A model generated the notes under the pieces. That model was not told the origin of the DNA and did not search any database. It saw only the letters and a list, made by a program, of their open reading frames with translations. A stretch of 64,000 bases of DNA from Pseudomonadota bacterium (GTDB lineage Bacteria > Desulfobacterota > Desulfovibrionia > Desulfovibrionales > Desulfovibrionaceae). The stretch is from positions 98,997-162,996 of the forward strand of contig JAHIUW010000023.1 in assembly GCA_018816865.1 (NCBI GenBank), written 5' to 3'. Positions 56,412-64,000 of this stretch are shown here, piece after piece. Position 1 is the first letter of the stretch; each line of letters opens with the position of its first letter. The position numbers and the translations under genes are program-made.

Positions 56412-58811
56412 ATGCTGTTGAGTCTGAATTGGTTGCGGGAATTCGTGCCCTTCGGGGGCACGGATCAGGAACTGGGAGACAAGCTGACCATGCTCGGCCT
56501 TGAGCTGGAAGAGGTCATCCATCCCTTTAAGCATCTGGCCAACGTGGTCGTCGGCCACGTGGTGGAGTGCGCTCCGCACCCGGAGGCCGAGAAGCTGTCC
56601 GTGACCAAGGTGGACGTCGGCGAGGCAGAACTGTTGCCCATCGTCTGCGGCGCACCCAACGTGGCCCAGGGCCAGAAGGTGGCCGTGGCCAAGATCGGTG
56701 CCGTGCTGCCGGGCGACTTCCAAATCAAGAAGGCCAAGCTGCGCGGTGAGCCCTCCATGGGCATGATCTGCGCCGAGGACGAGTTGGGTCTGGGCGACAG
56801 CCACGCCGGGATTATGATCCTGGACCAGGACCTGGCCGTGGGCACCCCCCTGGCGGACGCCCTGAACCTGGACCAGGTGGTCTTCGACATCGGCGTGACC
56901 CCCAACCGTGCGGACTGCAACTCCGTGCTCGGTCTGGCCCGCGAGACCGCCCTGGCCTATGGTCTGCCCCTGACCATGCCCACGCTCACGCTCAACGAAT
57001 CCGGCGAGGACTGCTCGGACATGGTCAAGGTCGTCATCGACGATCCGGCCCAGTGTCCGTTGTTCCAGGGCCGCGTGATCAAGGGCCTCAAGGTTGGCCC
57101 GGCCCCGGCCTGGATGCGCTATCGCCTGATCGCCGTGGGGCAGCGTCCCATCAGCAATATGGTGGACATCTCCAACTACGTGATGTTCGAGTTGGGGCAC
57201 CCCAACCACGCCTATGACCTGGACCTGCTCAAGGGCGGAATGATCCGCGTGGGTCAGGCCAGCAACGGGCAGGTCTTCACCACCCTGGACAATCAGCAGC
57301 GCAAGCTCACCGCCGCCGACCTGCTCATCTGGGACGCCGAGCGCCCCGTGGGTCTGGCCGGGGTGATGGGCGGAGCCGAGACCGAGGTCCACGACGGGAC
57401 CTCCACCCTTTTCCTGGAACTGGCGGTCTTCAACCCGCCCACCATCCGCCGCACCGCCCGCCGCCTGGGCCTGCCCAGCGAGGCGTCCTACCGTTTCGAA
57501 CGTGGTGTGGACCAGGGCCTGGCGCGCTTCAGCCTGGACCGCGCGGCCTCGTTGATGGCCGAATACGGCGGTGGCCAGTTGTTGCCGGGCCTGTGCGTGG
57601 CCGAGCCGCGTCCCTGGGGCAACCGTAACCTGCGCTTTCGCCGCGAGCGTGCCGAGAAGCTGCTCGGCATCGCGCTCTCCGAGGAGTTCTGCCGCAAGAC
57701 CCTCACGGGCCTGGGTTGCACGGTCGACGACGGCAAGGTCGCCGACTGGGCCGTGGAGGCCCCGAGCCACCGTCTGGACCTGGAGCGCGAGGTGGACCTG
57801 TTCGAAGAGATAGCCCGCGTCTACGGCATGGACCGTATCCCCGCCGTGCTGCCCCATGTCTCCAAGTCCCTGGACTCCATCGGCAGGGAAGACACCCGCT
57901 ACGCTTTTTCCATGAAATTGAAGCACTGGGCGCGTGGCATTGGCCTGCGCGAGGCCGTGAACTACAGCTTTGTGGGCGACCTGGACCTGGACCTTCTGGG
58001 CCTGCCCCGCGAGGGCCGCGTACCGGTCATGAACCCCTTGTCCGAGGACCAGAACGTGATGCGCACGGTGCTGGCTCCGGGGCTACTGCGCAACGTGCGC
58101 ACTAATGTGGGCCACGGTTCCCGCTGTCTGCGCCTGTTCGAAGTGGCACACGTTTTCTGGGCCGACGAGCATTCCGAGACCACGGTCAACGAGCCCACGC
58201 GCCTGGCGCTGCTGGTATCAGGCCGTCGCGAGCGCGAGCGCTGGCCCTGGCCCGCCGAGGACGTTGCCGGATACGAGGACCTCAAAGGGTTCGTCGAGCA
58301 TCTGCTGACGCATCTGGGGCTGCCCGAGGCCGATTTTGCCACCGTGCAGGGCCACGCCTACCTTGAGCCCTGCGTCCAGGTCACTGTGGGTGGTCGTGCC
58401 GTGGGGCTGCTGGGCTGTGTGCAGGAGAAGGTGGCGGATCATTACAACGCCCGCCGTGACGTCTGGCTGGGCGAACTGGACGCCGACCTGCTGCGCGAGA
58501 TGTTCGAGGCCCTGACCCCGGGCTTCAAGACCCTGGCCGTTTACCCGCCCGTGCGTCGCGACATCACCGTCATCGCGCCCCATGGGCTGACCGTGGCCCG
58601 GATTATCCAGGCCATCGAGGCCATGAAGGTCGATATCCTGCAGGATGTGACCATGGTGGACCTCTACGAGCCGGACGGCGGGGACGTGCGCAACGTCACC
58701 GTGCGCCTGACCTACCGCCATGCCGAGAAGACTCTGAAGGACAAGGAAGTGGACAAGCGCCATTCCAAGGTCATCGAGGGGTTGCAACAGGCGCTGCCGG
58801 TCAGGGTTTAA
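56412..58811 (+). CDS. pheT: phenylalanyl-tRNA synthetase beta chain
   Basis: 799 residues. A tRNA-binding OB domain (about 40-150; NVVVGHVVECAPHPEAEKLS) is followed by B3/B4 editing domain, B5, a catalytic-like core (RVPVMNPLSEDQNVMRTVLA) and the FDX-ACB anticodon domain at the end (YPPVRRDITVIAPHGLTVAR). It edits Tyr misacylated on tRNA-Phe and binds the anticodon. GGAGG lies ten bases before the ATG. A repeat element follows its stop. Confidence 0.97.
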   Translation: MLLSLNWLREFVPFGGTDQELGDKLTMLGLELEEVIHPFKHLANVVVGHVVECAPHPEAEKLSVTKVDVGEAELLPIVCGAPNVAQGQKVAVAKIGAVLPGDFQIKKAKLRGEPSMGMICAEDELGLGDSHAGIMILDQDLAVGTPLADALNLDQVVFDIGVTPNRADCNSVLGLARETALAYGLPLTMPTLTLNESGEDCSDMVKVVIDDPAQCPLFQGRVIKGLKVGPAPAWMRYRLIAVGQRPISNMVDISNYVMFELGHPNHAYDLDLLKGGMIRVGQASNGQVFTTLDNQQRKLTAADLLIWDAERPVGLAGVMGGAETEVHDGTSTLFLELAVFNPPTIRRTARRLGLPSEASYRFERGVDQGLARFSLDRAASLMAEYGGGQLLPGLCVAEPRPWGNRNLRFRRERAEKLLGIALSEEFCRKTLTGLGCTVDDGKVADWAVEAPSHRLDLEREVDLFEEIARVYGMDRIPAVLPHVSKSLDSIGREDTRYAFSMKLKHWARGIGLREAVNYSFVGDLDLDLLGLPREGRVPVMNPLSEDQNVMRTVLAPGLLRNVRTNVGHGSRCLRLFEVAHVFWADEHSETTVNEPTRLALLVSGRRERERWPWPAEDVAGYEDLKGFVEHLLTHLGLPEADFATVQGHAYLEPCVQVTVGGRAVGLLGCVQEKVADHYNARRDVWLGELDADLLREMFEALTPGFKTLAVYPPVRRDITVIAPHGLTVARIIQAIEAMKVDILQDVTMVDLYEPDGGDVRNVTVRLTYRHAEKTLKDKEVDKRHSKVIEGLQQALPVRV

Positions 58812-58840
58812 CGAGGCGTCCTATAACAGCCATCTGCTTT

Positions 58841-58916
58841 GTTGCTGCGAAAAGTTCAAATTTTTACGTATGCGAAATACGCTGCAAACTTGTACTTTTC
58901 TAGCGCCTCGCATCTG
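58841..58916. repeat. palindromic intergenic repeat, copy 2
   Basis: Same blocks in the same order as 6107-6186: GCTGCGAAAAGTTCAA, ACGTATG, ATACGC, CAAACTTGTACTTTTC, then GCGCC and CGCATC. The arms form an imperfect hairpin. It lies 30 bases after the pheT stop, as copy 1 lies after lepA. Confidence 0.6.
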
Positions 58917-59074
58917 ACTATTCTAGAACGCCCCTAGGAAGGGCAGCGCTAAACTGACTTGCCGTTGTTGGCGCGAGGTGTTTTACTGCATCCTAGTTTG
59001 CCTTTGCAATGGAGCGGACTTAGCCTGCGCTGCATTGAAGGCGTTCATGAACAGATGACTCTTGGGGAATGCAG

Positions 59075-59419
59075 ATGTTGGGCAGGAGGACATACCGGAT
59101 CGGCAAGGCGGCCGAGATGCTCGGACTGAACACGTCCGTGCTGCGGTATTGGGAGTCCGAATTCCCGCAGATCAGGCCCATCCGCACCATCAAGGGCCAG
59201 CGCCTGTACACCGACGATCACCTGGCGTTCCTGGAGCGCCTGCGGGACCTGCTGCATAAAGAAGGCCTGACCATCGAAGGTGCGCGCAAACGCCTGGAGC
59301 AGGAGCTGCGTGGCGAGAGCGAATCGGCTCCCTGCGAAGGGGGCCTGGAACCCTCCCTGAAGCGCGAGGTCCGGGACGAGCTTCTGGAACTGAGGCGGCT
59401 GCTGAGCGACAAAGAATAA
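59075..59419 (+). CDS. MerR-family transcriptional regulator
   Basis: 114 residues from ATG 59075 (59069 is also possible). The winged helix-turn-helix is at the N-terminus (YRIGKAAEMLGLNTSVLRYW and FPQIRPIRTIKGQRLYTDDH), followed by a long helix (LERLRDLLHKEGLTIEGARK) used for dimer formation. A gene of this type after pheT is common in deltaproteobacteria; its target is not known. A terminator follows four bases after the stop. Confidence 0.9.
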   Translation: MLGRRTYRIGKAAEMLGLNTSVLRYWESEFPQIRPIRTIKGQRLYTDDHLAFLERLRDLLHKEGLTIEGARKRLEQELRGESESAPCEGGLEPSLKREVRDELLELRRLLSDKE

Positions 59420-59422
59420 TAG

Positions 59423-59449
59423 AAACCCCGGGTGACCGGGGTTTTTTCT
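59423..59449 (+). terminator. terminator of the MerR gene
   Basis: AACCCCGG (59424-59431) pairs with CCGGGGTT (59436-59443), followed by a run of T and TCTT. Confidence 0.85.
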
Positions 59450-59500
59450 TGGCTGATTTCGGGGTGATGGGGTATCCTGTGGGCAAACCGAGGAGGACCC

Positions 59501-59743
59501 ATGGAAACGGCCCTGACCTGGCTACTGACCTGTCTCTCCGTGACCGGAGTGGTGCTGAACATCAAGAAACGCAGGCTGGGCTTCGTGTTCTTCGTGGTGG
59601 CCAACTCGGGCTGGATCACGGTGAACGTCCGCAACGGCATCTATGCCCAGGCCTTCCTGTTCATCATCTACACCGGCCTTTCGATCTGGGGGTTCATCGA
59701 ATGGACGCGTCACCCGCCCCTCAGGAAATGCGAAGATGAATGA
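59501..59743 (+). CDS. small membrane protein, PnuC-like fragment type
   Basis: 80 residues, two to three membrane helices (LTWLLTCLSVTGVVLN, LGFVFFVVANSGWITVNV, AFLFIIYTGLSIWGFIEW). The Trp-rich pattern recalls one repeat of PnuC-type nicotinamide transporters, but it is too short to transport alone. GAGGA precedes the ATG. Separate from the MerR gene by a terminator. Confidence 0.75.
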   Translation: METALTWLLTCLSVTGVVLNIKKRRLGFVFFVVANSGWITVNVRNGIYAQAFLFIIYTGLSIWGFIEWTRHPPLRKCEDE

Positions 59744-59769
59744 AACCTGTGGCCGGGACAACTTTGCTG

Positions 59770-59798
59770 TTGACTTATGAACGCCAGCGCTCTAATAA
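59770..59798 (+). promoter_or_regulatory. sigma-70 promoter of tRNA-Pro
   Basis: TTGACT (59770-59775) and TAATAA (59793-59798) with a 17-base spacer, 35 bases upstream of the tRNA. Confidence 0.8.
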
Positions 59799-59833
59799 GT
59801 CTTTCCCGCGCGTGATAGCGTGGGACCAATCGT

Positions 59834-59910
59834 CGGGATGTAGCGCAGCCTGGTAGCGCACCTGAATGGGGTTCAGGGGGTCGAATGTTCAAATCATTTC
59901 ATCCCGACCA
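59834..59910 (+). tRNA. tRNA-Pro (anticodon GGG), integration target
   Basis: A 77-base cloverleaf with encoded CCA. The acceptor arm CGGGATG pairs with CATCCCG. The anticodon stem CCTGA/TCAGG holds loop ATGGGGT, giving anticodon GGG. The T-loop reads TTCAAAT. The tyrosine integrase gene ends 90 bases downstream, pointing toward the tRNA, so the 3' end of this gene is the likely attachment site. Confidence 0.93.
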
Positions 59911-59920
59911 GAAAGTTTAA

Positions 59921-59953
59921 GGGTTCCAAGTGTTTAGCTTGGGACCCTTTTTC
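59921..59953. terminator. terminator after tRNA-Pro
   Basis: GGGTTCCAAG (59921-59930) pairs with CTTGGGACCC (59938-59947) with one G-T pair, followed by TTTTTC. It lies between the tRNA and the integrase stop. Confidence 0.75.
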
Positions 59954-59999
59954 TTTGAAATCGGCCATTTTGCTTTTGTGTCCGCTATGTGTCCGCTGG

Positions 60000-61121
60000 T
60001 CACGACGTAGCTCCGTACAGCACCGCCAGCGAATCCTGAATCGGGTTCTCTCCACCACTCTCCAAATGAGAATAGCGATCCGTCATTCGCAGCGTTTTGT
60101 GCCCGATCATCTCCTTGGCGTGTTTGAGTGAGCCACCCGCCCTGATGATGTTGGAACAAAACGTGTGCCGGTTGTCGTGGAAGTGGAAGTCCTTCAAGCC
60201 GATCAAGGCACAGGTCTGCTTCCATGCGGCCTTGAAGGTCCCTAGACGGCTTCCGTCCAGATGTCCGACCACATGGTCGTCAATGACTTTGATGTCGCGT
60301 GTGCGGCGTTTCAGGGCCAGAAAGTCCCTGCGCCTGACAAGCGCCTCATACGTGCGGGGCATGATCCGCTGGACCCGGTTCATATTGTTCTTGGTCCGAT
60401 GGAAGCGGATAATGCCCGTTTCCCCGACATCCAGCGATACATCTTCCCATTTCAGGTCCAGAACTTCCTGTTTGCTCGCCCCATGCTCCACGGCCAGCAG
60501 GATTGCCAGCGGCAGATAATGCTTGGCGCGGGTCTTGGTCGCTGCATTCAAGAGCTTGGCGACTTCCTTGGGCGACATGAAGCGTTTGCGCTCGTGCTCG
60601 CTTTCGCTCAGGTAGCGGATGTACGCCGTGGGGTCTTCCTTGATGATGCCTGTCTTCTTGGCCTTGCCGAATACCTGCTTCACAATGAACATGCGCCGGT
60701 TTGAAAGGACCTTTGATTTCCTTTCCGCCAATGCCGCACGGTAGTCGAGGATGTCTTTTTCGCTGATGGTCGCGATCAGTTCCTTTTCCCAGTGCTTGAG
60801 AAGCGGCTTAAGGAAGATCATATAATCCTCGGCAGTCTTGGGGCTTAAATCCCCTTCCTGCGCCCGCCGCTGCCATTCATCGCGGCAGAGTTCCGCGACA
60901 TCCCCAAAGGTCTTGCCCGTGCGCTCTTTGCGCTTGCGCTTCGTCTCAGGAAGATGCCCGTCATCAAGGATGATGCGCAGCTTGTTGACTTCCTGTTGAG
61001 CGATGTCCCGTCGCCGGAACGTGGCATGGTATTTTTTTCGGCCCGTATCCGGGTCGAGGTATTGCACCACATAGCTTTTTCCATTGATACGCGAACGCGC
61101 CGCGATAGTGACTGTTGCCAT
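60000..61121 (-). CDS. int: tyrosine recombinase (integrase) with altered first catalytic Arg
   Basis: 373 residues. An N-terminal arm-binding part (about 1-60) is followed by a core-binding domain (about 70-160) and the catalytic domain. The second Arg and its His are in FHDNRHTFCSN (Arg318, His315), the next His in MIGHKTL (His341), and the nucleophile is Tyr350 in MTDRYSHLES. The first catalytic Arg, normally in a TGxRxxE motif, is replaced: here the segment reads HGASKQEVLDLKW, with Ser216 in that place and Glu219 kept. It should integrate the element at tRNA-Pro. Its end faces the tRNA. Confidence 0.9.
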   Translation of the reverse strand: MATVTIAARSRINGKSYVVQYLDPDTGRKKYHATFRRRDIAQQEVNKLRIILDDGHLPETKRKRKERTGKTFGDVAELCRDEWQRRAQEGDLSPKTAEDYMIFLKPLLKHWEKELIATISEKDILDYRAALAERKSKVLSNRRMFIVKQVFGKAKKTGIIKEDPTAYIRYLSESEHERKRFMSPKEVAKLLNAATKTRAKHYLPLAILLAVEHGASKQEVLDLKWEDVSLDVGETGIIRFHRTKNNMNRVQRIMPRTYEALVRRRDFLALKRRTRDIKVIDDHVVGHLDGSRLGTFKAAWKQTCALIGLKDFHFHDNRHTFCSNIIRAGGSLKHAKEMIGHKTLRMTDRYSHLESGGENPIQDSLAVLYGATS

Positions 61122-61149
61122 TAGCTAGTCTCCACGGAGCATCCGCCCG

Positions 61150-61329
61150 TCATTCATCTATTTGATTGTCAATGAACAGCAGCAAATCCCTGGTTCGGAT
61201 GAGCTTGCGCGACCGTACCAGAACACAGGGCAACTCGCCATAGTCGATCATGCGCGAGACAGTGGCCCGGTGGACCCTCAATATATTGGCTGCTTCCTGG
61301 ATGGTGAGCAGTATTTGGTCTGTAGCCAT
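61150..61329 (-). CDS. xis: excisionase-like DNA-binding protein (short)
   Basis: 59 residues, ATG 61329 to TGA 61150, with GGAG seven bases upstream. The sequence LLTIQEAANILRVHRATVSR, then MIDYGELPCVLVRSRKLIR is the helix-turn-helix of the MerR-like HTH_17 group used by excisionases. It lies 28 bases ahead of the integrase gene and reads the same way, so the two are one operon. It would turn the integrase toward excision and may regulate the operon. A possible promoter is TTGACT (61400-61405) with TATATT (61375-61380). Confidence 0.85.
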   Translation of the reverse strand: MATDQILLTIQEAANILRVHRATVSRMIDYGELPCVLVRSRKLIRTRDLLLFIDNQIDE

Positions 61330-61424
61330 GTGAACTCCGGTTGTTGTGAACGTGATGCTTCACGATTGGTCCGGAATATAACCCGTAGACAACTCGGTAA
61401 GTCAACTAACGTGCTAAATTGATT

Positions 61425-61438
61425 GCACTAATTAGTGC
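61425..61438. promoter_or_regulatory. 14-bp palindrome upstream of xis
   Basis: GCACTAATTAGTGC is a perfect palindrome about 95 bases upstream of the xis start; a related half (GTGCTAAATTGATTGCAC) overlaps it on the left. A likely operator for Xis or for a repressor encoded elsewhere on the element. Confidence 0.55.
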
Positions 61439-61626
61439 TTTTTAGTGGTTTTGCGACTGGGTTAAAAGCGCAAATTAGCGCAAAATCGGGAGTATATTCA
61501 GCTAGTTATGTTTTTTGAATAAAATCTGGAGTGACCCCTCAAAAAGGTGGTTTAAACCGGGTTGAAAAGGGGTTTTTATCGCAAAAAAGTGGTTTTGAAT
61601 TGGGAAAAAGGGGCGTGTAAATGAAC

Positions 61627-61712
61627 AAAAAAGCGCCCCCGACTGGGAGGGCGCCATAGGATGCCCGTAGGCTAACCTTGCGGGGCAAAGCCCCTTGTTG
61701 TGATTTGACTCG
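61627..61712 (-). ncRNA. tracrRNA-like RNA of the type II CRISPR system
   Basis: On the minus strand a promoter (61719-61746) is followed, from about 61712, by an anti-repeat candidate AAGCGAGTCAAATCACAAC. Its complement GTTGTGATTTGACTCGC has the look of a type II CRISPR repeat start. Next come a stem GGGGC-TTT-GCCCC (61682-61694), a nexus-like stretch GCAAGGTTAGCCTACGGGCA, and a GCGCCC/GGGCGC hairpin (61633-61654) followed by six T (61627-61632). The predicted length is about 86 bases, as for known tracrRNAs. It is divergent from cas9. Its identity rests on position and form; the repeat array itself is not in the window. Confidence 0.65.
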
Positions 61713-61718
61713 CTTGTG

Positions 61719-61746
61719 ATTCTATATAAGAAGTCGATAATGTCAA
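61719..61746 (-). promoter_or_regulatory. sigma-70 promoter of the tracrRNA-like gene
   Basis: On the minus strand TTGACA (61741-61746) and TAGAAT (61719-61724) are separated by 16 bases. The start point would be about seven bases downstream, near 61712. Confidence 0.7.
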
Positions 61747-61782
61747 GAGAGGCAAACTACGCTGGAAGTTAAGGGGGATGTG

Positions 61783-63885
61783 ATGGTCAAAGACGCTATA
61801 TCCTATTTGTTGGGAATTGATATGGGTACCAATTCAATAGGTTGGGCTGTTATTGATTTGGATGGCAAGGGGAAGCCTTGTGGCATTGTCAGCGCTGGTT
61901 CTCGTGTGTTTACGGCACCTGTTCAGAATGATTCAGACATCATGTCCGGTAAGGACTCTTTGTTGAATGCCAATCGCAGAGAAAAGCGAATGCGGCGTCG
62001 GCAGTTGGAACGCCGAGGACGGCGCAAGGTGAAGTTGCTGCATACCCTCATGCGTCATGGTTTGTTGCCGCAAGGCGAGATTGATAACGCTACTGCCCGC
62101 CATGACTACTTCAAGGCGTTGGACAATGAATTATATTTAAATTTTGCGAAAAATCAGGCGGATGGTGTTTGCGTTGCGCCGTCTTCTGGTGCGTTGTTGC
62201 CATATGTGTTGCGATCCCAGGCTCTAAATGTCGCGCTTGCTCCACATGAGATAGGCAGGGCCATCTATCACCTCGCACAACGCCGGGGATTCAAGAGCAA
62301 TCGCAAGGGGACAACTGAGGATCGTGAAGAACAAGGTGTTGTCCTCTCGGCGATTCAGGATTTGGAAACGCAAATGAAGTTGACGGGGGCAGAGTCTCTT
62401 GGGGCGTATTTTGCTTCGCTTGACCCACATCAGCAGAGAATTAGGGGGCGGTGGACAGCCCGGACCATGTTAGAGGGGGAATTTGCGCAAATATGGGAGG
62501 CGCAGAGCGAATTCAACCCACGAATATTGAACAAGGACGCCTTGAACGAAATCGGACACGCCATCTTCGACCAGCGTCCTCTGAAAAGTCAAAAGGGGAA
62601 CGTGGGCTGTTGTTCCTTGGAAACCGGAGCGCATCGCGCGCCCATGGCAAATTTGGGTGCACAACGCTTCAGATTGCTACAAAAGGTGAACGATCTGGAA
62701 ATAATCACTCCACACGGCGAAGTGTTGCCGCTGGATAGTGAGCAGCGGTCGATCCTTTTGGATGAATTGGAAAAGTTCAGCAAACTCAAATTTTCAACAA
62801 TCAGGAAAATCTTAGGGTTAAAGCGAAATATTAAATTCAATTTTGAGTTGGGCGGGGCCGACTCGCTGCCCGGCAATTCGACTGCCGCTCGCTTACGCAA
62901 AATTTACGGTGAGCGATGGGACAACCTTACAACCGATGATTGCAACCAACTCGTTGAAGACGTTCTGACCATTCAGAACGAGGAAGCCTTGGTTCGTAGA
63001 GGTATGAAAGCGTGGGGATTGAGCGAAGGCGCTGCTCAGCAATTGCCCAACGTGGTTCTTGAATCAGGATACATGGGCCATTCCCTGCGGGCGATCAACC
63101 GGATGCTGGCCTTGATGGAAGAAGGGGGGCGCTACGCCACGGTGAAAAAGGAGATTTATCCCCAAGCCATGGAGTTTGCCGAGTGGGATGAGTTGCCACC
63201 GGTTTCTAAGGCCTTGTCCGATGTTCGCAACCCCATCGTCATGAGGTCCCTGAGTGAGTTGCGCAAAGTGGTGAATCAGGTTGTCGGTAAGTGGGGCAGG
63301 CCGGAGCGCATTCGTGTTGAACTGGCTAGGGATTTGAAGCGCCCGAGGAAAGAGCGTGAGTCGATCTCTCGAAAGATCAGCAAGAATGAGGCACGTCGCA
63401 AAGATGCCCTGAAAGAGATCATGAAGCGGTATTCGGGGGCGGAACCCTCGCGTGAGGATATCCTTCGCTATTTGTTGGCCGAGGAATGCAACTGGAAGTG
63501 TCCCTATACGAATAAGCCCTTTGGGTTTGAAGATTTGTTCGGTCCGACCCCTCGCGTTGATATCGAGCACATCATCCCCTTTAGCCGTTGCCTGGATGAT
63601 TCCTATACCAATAAGACCCTGTGTGACGTTGAGTTCAATAGACGGATAAAAGGGAAGCGGACACCGTTTGAATGTTTGCCAGAGGCAGAACGTGAAAGTG
63701 TTTTGGATCGAGTACGGCAATTCAAGTGTGATGGGCGGCTACTCAAGGCGAAGCTGGATAGATTCAAGATGGAAGATGTTGAGGAACGGTTTGAAGGGTT
63801 CGTTGCGCGGCAGTTGAACGATACCCGGTACGCCGCAAAGCTGGCGAAGGAATACCTAGGCTGTACAGAGATAGTATTTACCTGA
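61783..63885 (+). pseudogene. cas9: cas9 (type II-C-like), truncated by an insertion sequence
   Basis: 700 residues from ATG 61783 (GTG 61780 also possible), against about 1,000-1,100 for complete type II-C Cas9. RuvC-I with its Asp is LLGIDMGTNSIGWAVIDLD (Asp13). The Arg-rich bridge helix is NANRREKRMRRRQLERRG. RuvC-II is RPERIRVELARDLKRP (Glu513). HNH is intact: CPYTNKP, then RVDIEHIIPFSRCLDD with His596, and NKTLCDVEFNRRIKGKRTPF. The frame ends with RQLNDTRYAAKLAKEYLG, then seven residues from inserted DNA and a stop. RuvC-III (the HHAxDA part) and the PAM-interacting domain are missing, so this product cannot be a working Cas9. Confidence 0.9.
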
Positions 63886-64000
63886 CACTTGCCGCCCTTG
63901 GCGGGGTGATTTTTAGGCAGCGTTTTTGGCTGCCTTTTCCTTGGTCTTTTCATCCTTGGGCAGACCGTCCAGAAAGACCTGATTCGGAGTCCTGCCATTC
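63862..64000. mobile_element. IS481-family insertion sequence, one end
   Basis: The cas9 frame breaks after CTAG (63856-63859). The next bases GCTGTACAGAGATAGTAT and ACCTGACA look like a terminal inverted repeat beginning TGT, the form found in IS481 elements, and CTAG is a favoured target of IS481 itself. The transposase tail is read on the minus strand just inside. The other end lies beyond the window. Confidence 0.7.
63913..64000 (-). CDS. IS481-type transposase, C-terminal end (cut by window edge)
   Basis: Only the last 28 codons are in the window. They read NGRTPNQVFLDGLPKDEKTK and on to AAKNAA and a stop at 63913. The GRTPxQxFLDGL pattern is typical of the end of DDE integrase-core transposases of the IS481/IS3 group. 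Confidence 0.7.
   Translation of the reverse strand, partial: NGRTPNQVFLDGLPKDEKTKEKAAKNAA

Larger units (their letters stand above)
61330..61782. other. divergent control region between xis and cas9
   Basis: 453 bases. It holds the xis promoter candidate, the 14-bp palindrome (61425-61438), a tandem 10-bp repeat AGCGCAAATT/AGCGCAAAAT (61467-61486), three loosely repeated GTGGTTT motifs (about 61444, 61547, 61588), and the tracrRNA-like gene on the minus strand (61627-61712). The cas9 ribosome-binding site AAGGGGG is at 61771-61777. Confidence 0.6.
59911..64000. mobile_element. integrative element at tRNA-Pro, left end (runs off the window)
   Basis: Adjacent to the tRNA 3' end are a tyrosine integrase and an excisionase-like gene, then a type II CRISPR module interrupted by an insertion sequence. 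The left boundary is taken as the tRNA 3' end by analogy with other tRNA-targeting elements; the right attachment site lies beyond 64,000, so the size is unknown. Confidence 0.75.

Noticed and set aside
56304..57926. Minus-strand frame of 540 codons opposite pheT
   Set aside because: Antisense shadow of pheT with no domain match.
61400..61620. Short CRISPR array upstream of cas9
   Set aside because: The GTGGTTT and GCGCAAA motifs are short and irregular, with no repeat of about 36 bases and no even spacers.

Overview
The window looks like chromosomal DNA of a GC-rich, Gram-negative, probably sulfate-reducing bacterium of the Desulfovibrionales. This is inferred from the gene order thrS-infC-rpmI-rplT-pheS-pheT-merR-tRNA-Pro, the lepA-lepB pair, the many large sensory proteins, and general codon and GC character. 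No rRNA or other formal taxonomic marker is present.

Layout. 1-8.6 kb is core: the 5' end of acs with a LytTR-type regulator whose receiver has lost its phospho-acceptor, a chemoreceptor, lepA, lepB, a membrane protein, and the 5' part of a comM/yifB-type AAA ATPase gene. That gene is split by a roughly 12.06 kb genomic island (about 8,620-20,674). The 3' part resumes exactly in frame at 20,675. The island has a large serine recombinase abutting its left junction, a small serine recombinase, a three-gene restriction-modification-like module (two adenine-methylase-like proteins and a GIY-YIG/T5orf172-helicase fusion), a possible PD-(D/E)XK protein, a secreted thermonuclease set between 63-bp direct repeats, an AT-rich palindromic region and a winged-helix protein.

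21.8-51.6 kb is core and signalling: a kinase-fold/GNAT fusion, a solute-binding protein with MscS, three sensor kinases, YgjP- and YchJ-type proteins, a NifX-like protein, arfB, a split YeeE-type sulfur transporter, sdaA, a YheT-type hydrolase, a two-gene periplasmic pair whose mature N-termini would be histidine, a 3'-5' exonuclease, a YhbQ-type GIY-YIG protein, a complete dipeptide/oligopeptide ABC operon, a STAS/anti-sigma kinase pair, and a 1,206-residue GGDEF-EAL protein. 51.7-59.9 kb is the translation cluster: tRNA-Val, thrS, infC (probably with a non-canonical start codon), rpmI, rplT, pheS, pheT, a MerR-like regulator and tRNA-Pro(GGG).

A second mobile element starts at the 3' end of tRNA-Pro and runs off the window. 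It has a tyrosine integrase, a 59-residue excisionase-like protein, and a type II CRISPR module. That module is a divergently transcribed tracrRNA-like gene (strong promoter, anti-repeat candidate, stem-loop, terminator) and a cas9 reading frame broken after residue 692 by what looks like an IS481-family insertion. No CRISPR array, cas1 or cas2 lies inside the window.

The two islands carry most of the novelty: an island in comM whose recombinase would change its C-terminus on excision, and an integrative element carrying a Cas9/tracrRNA pair.
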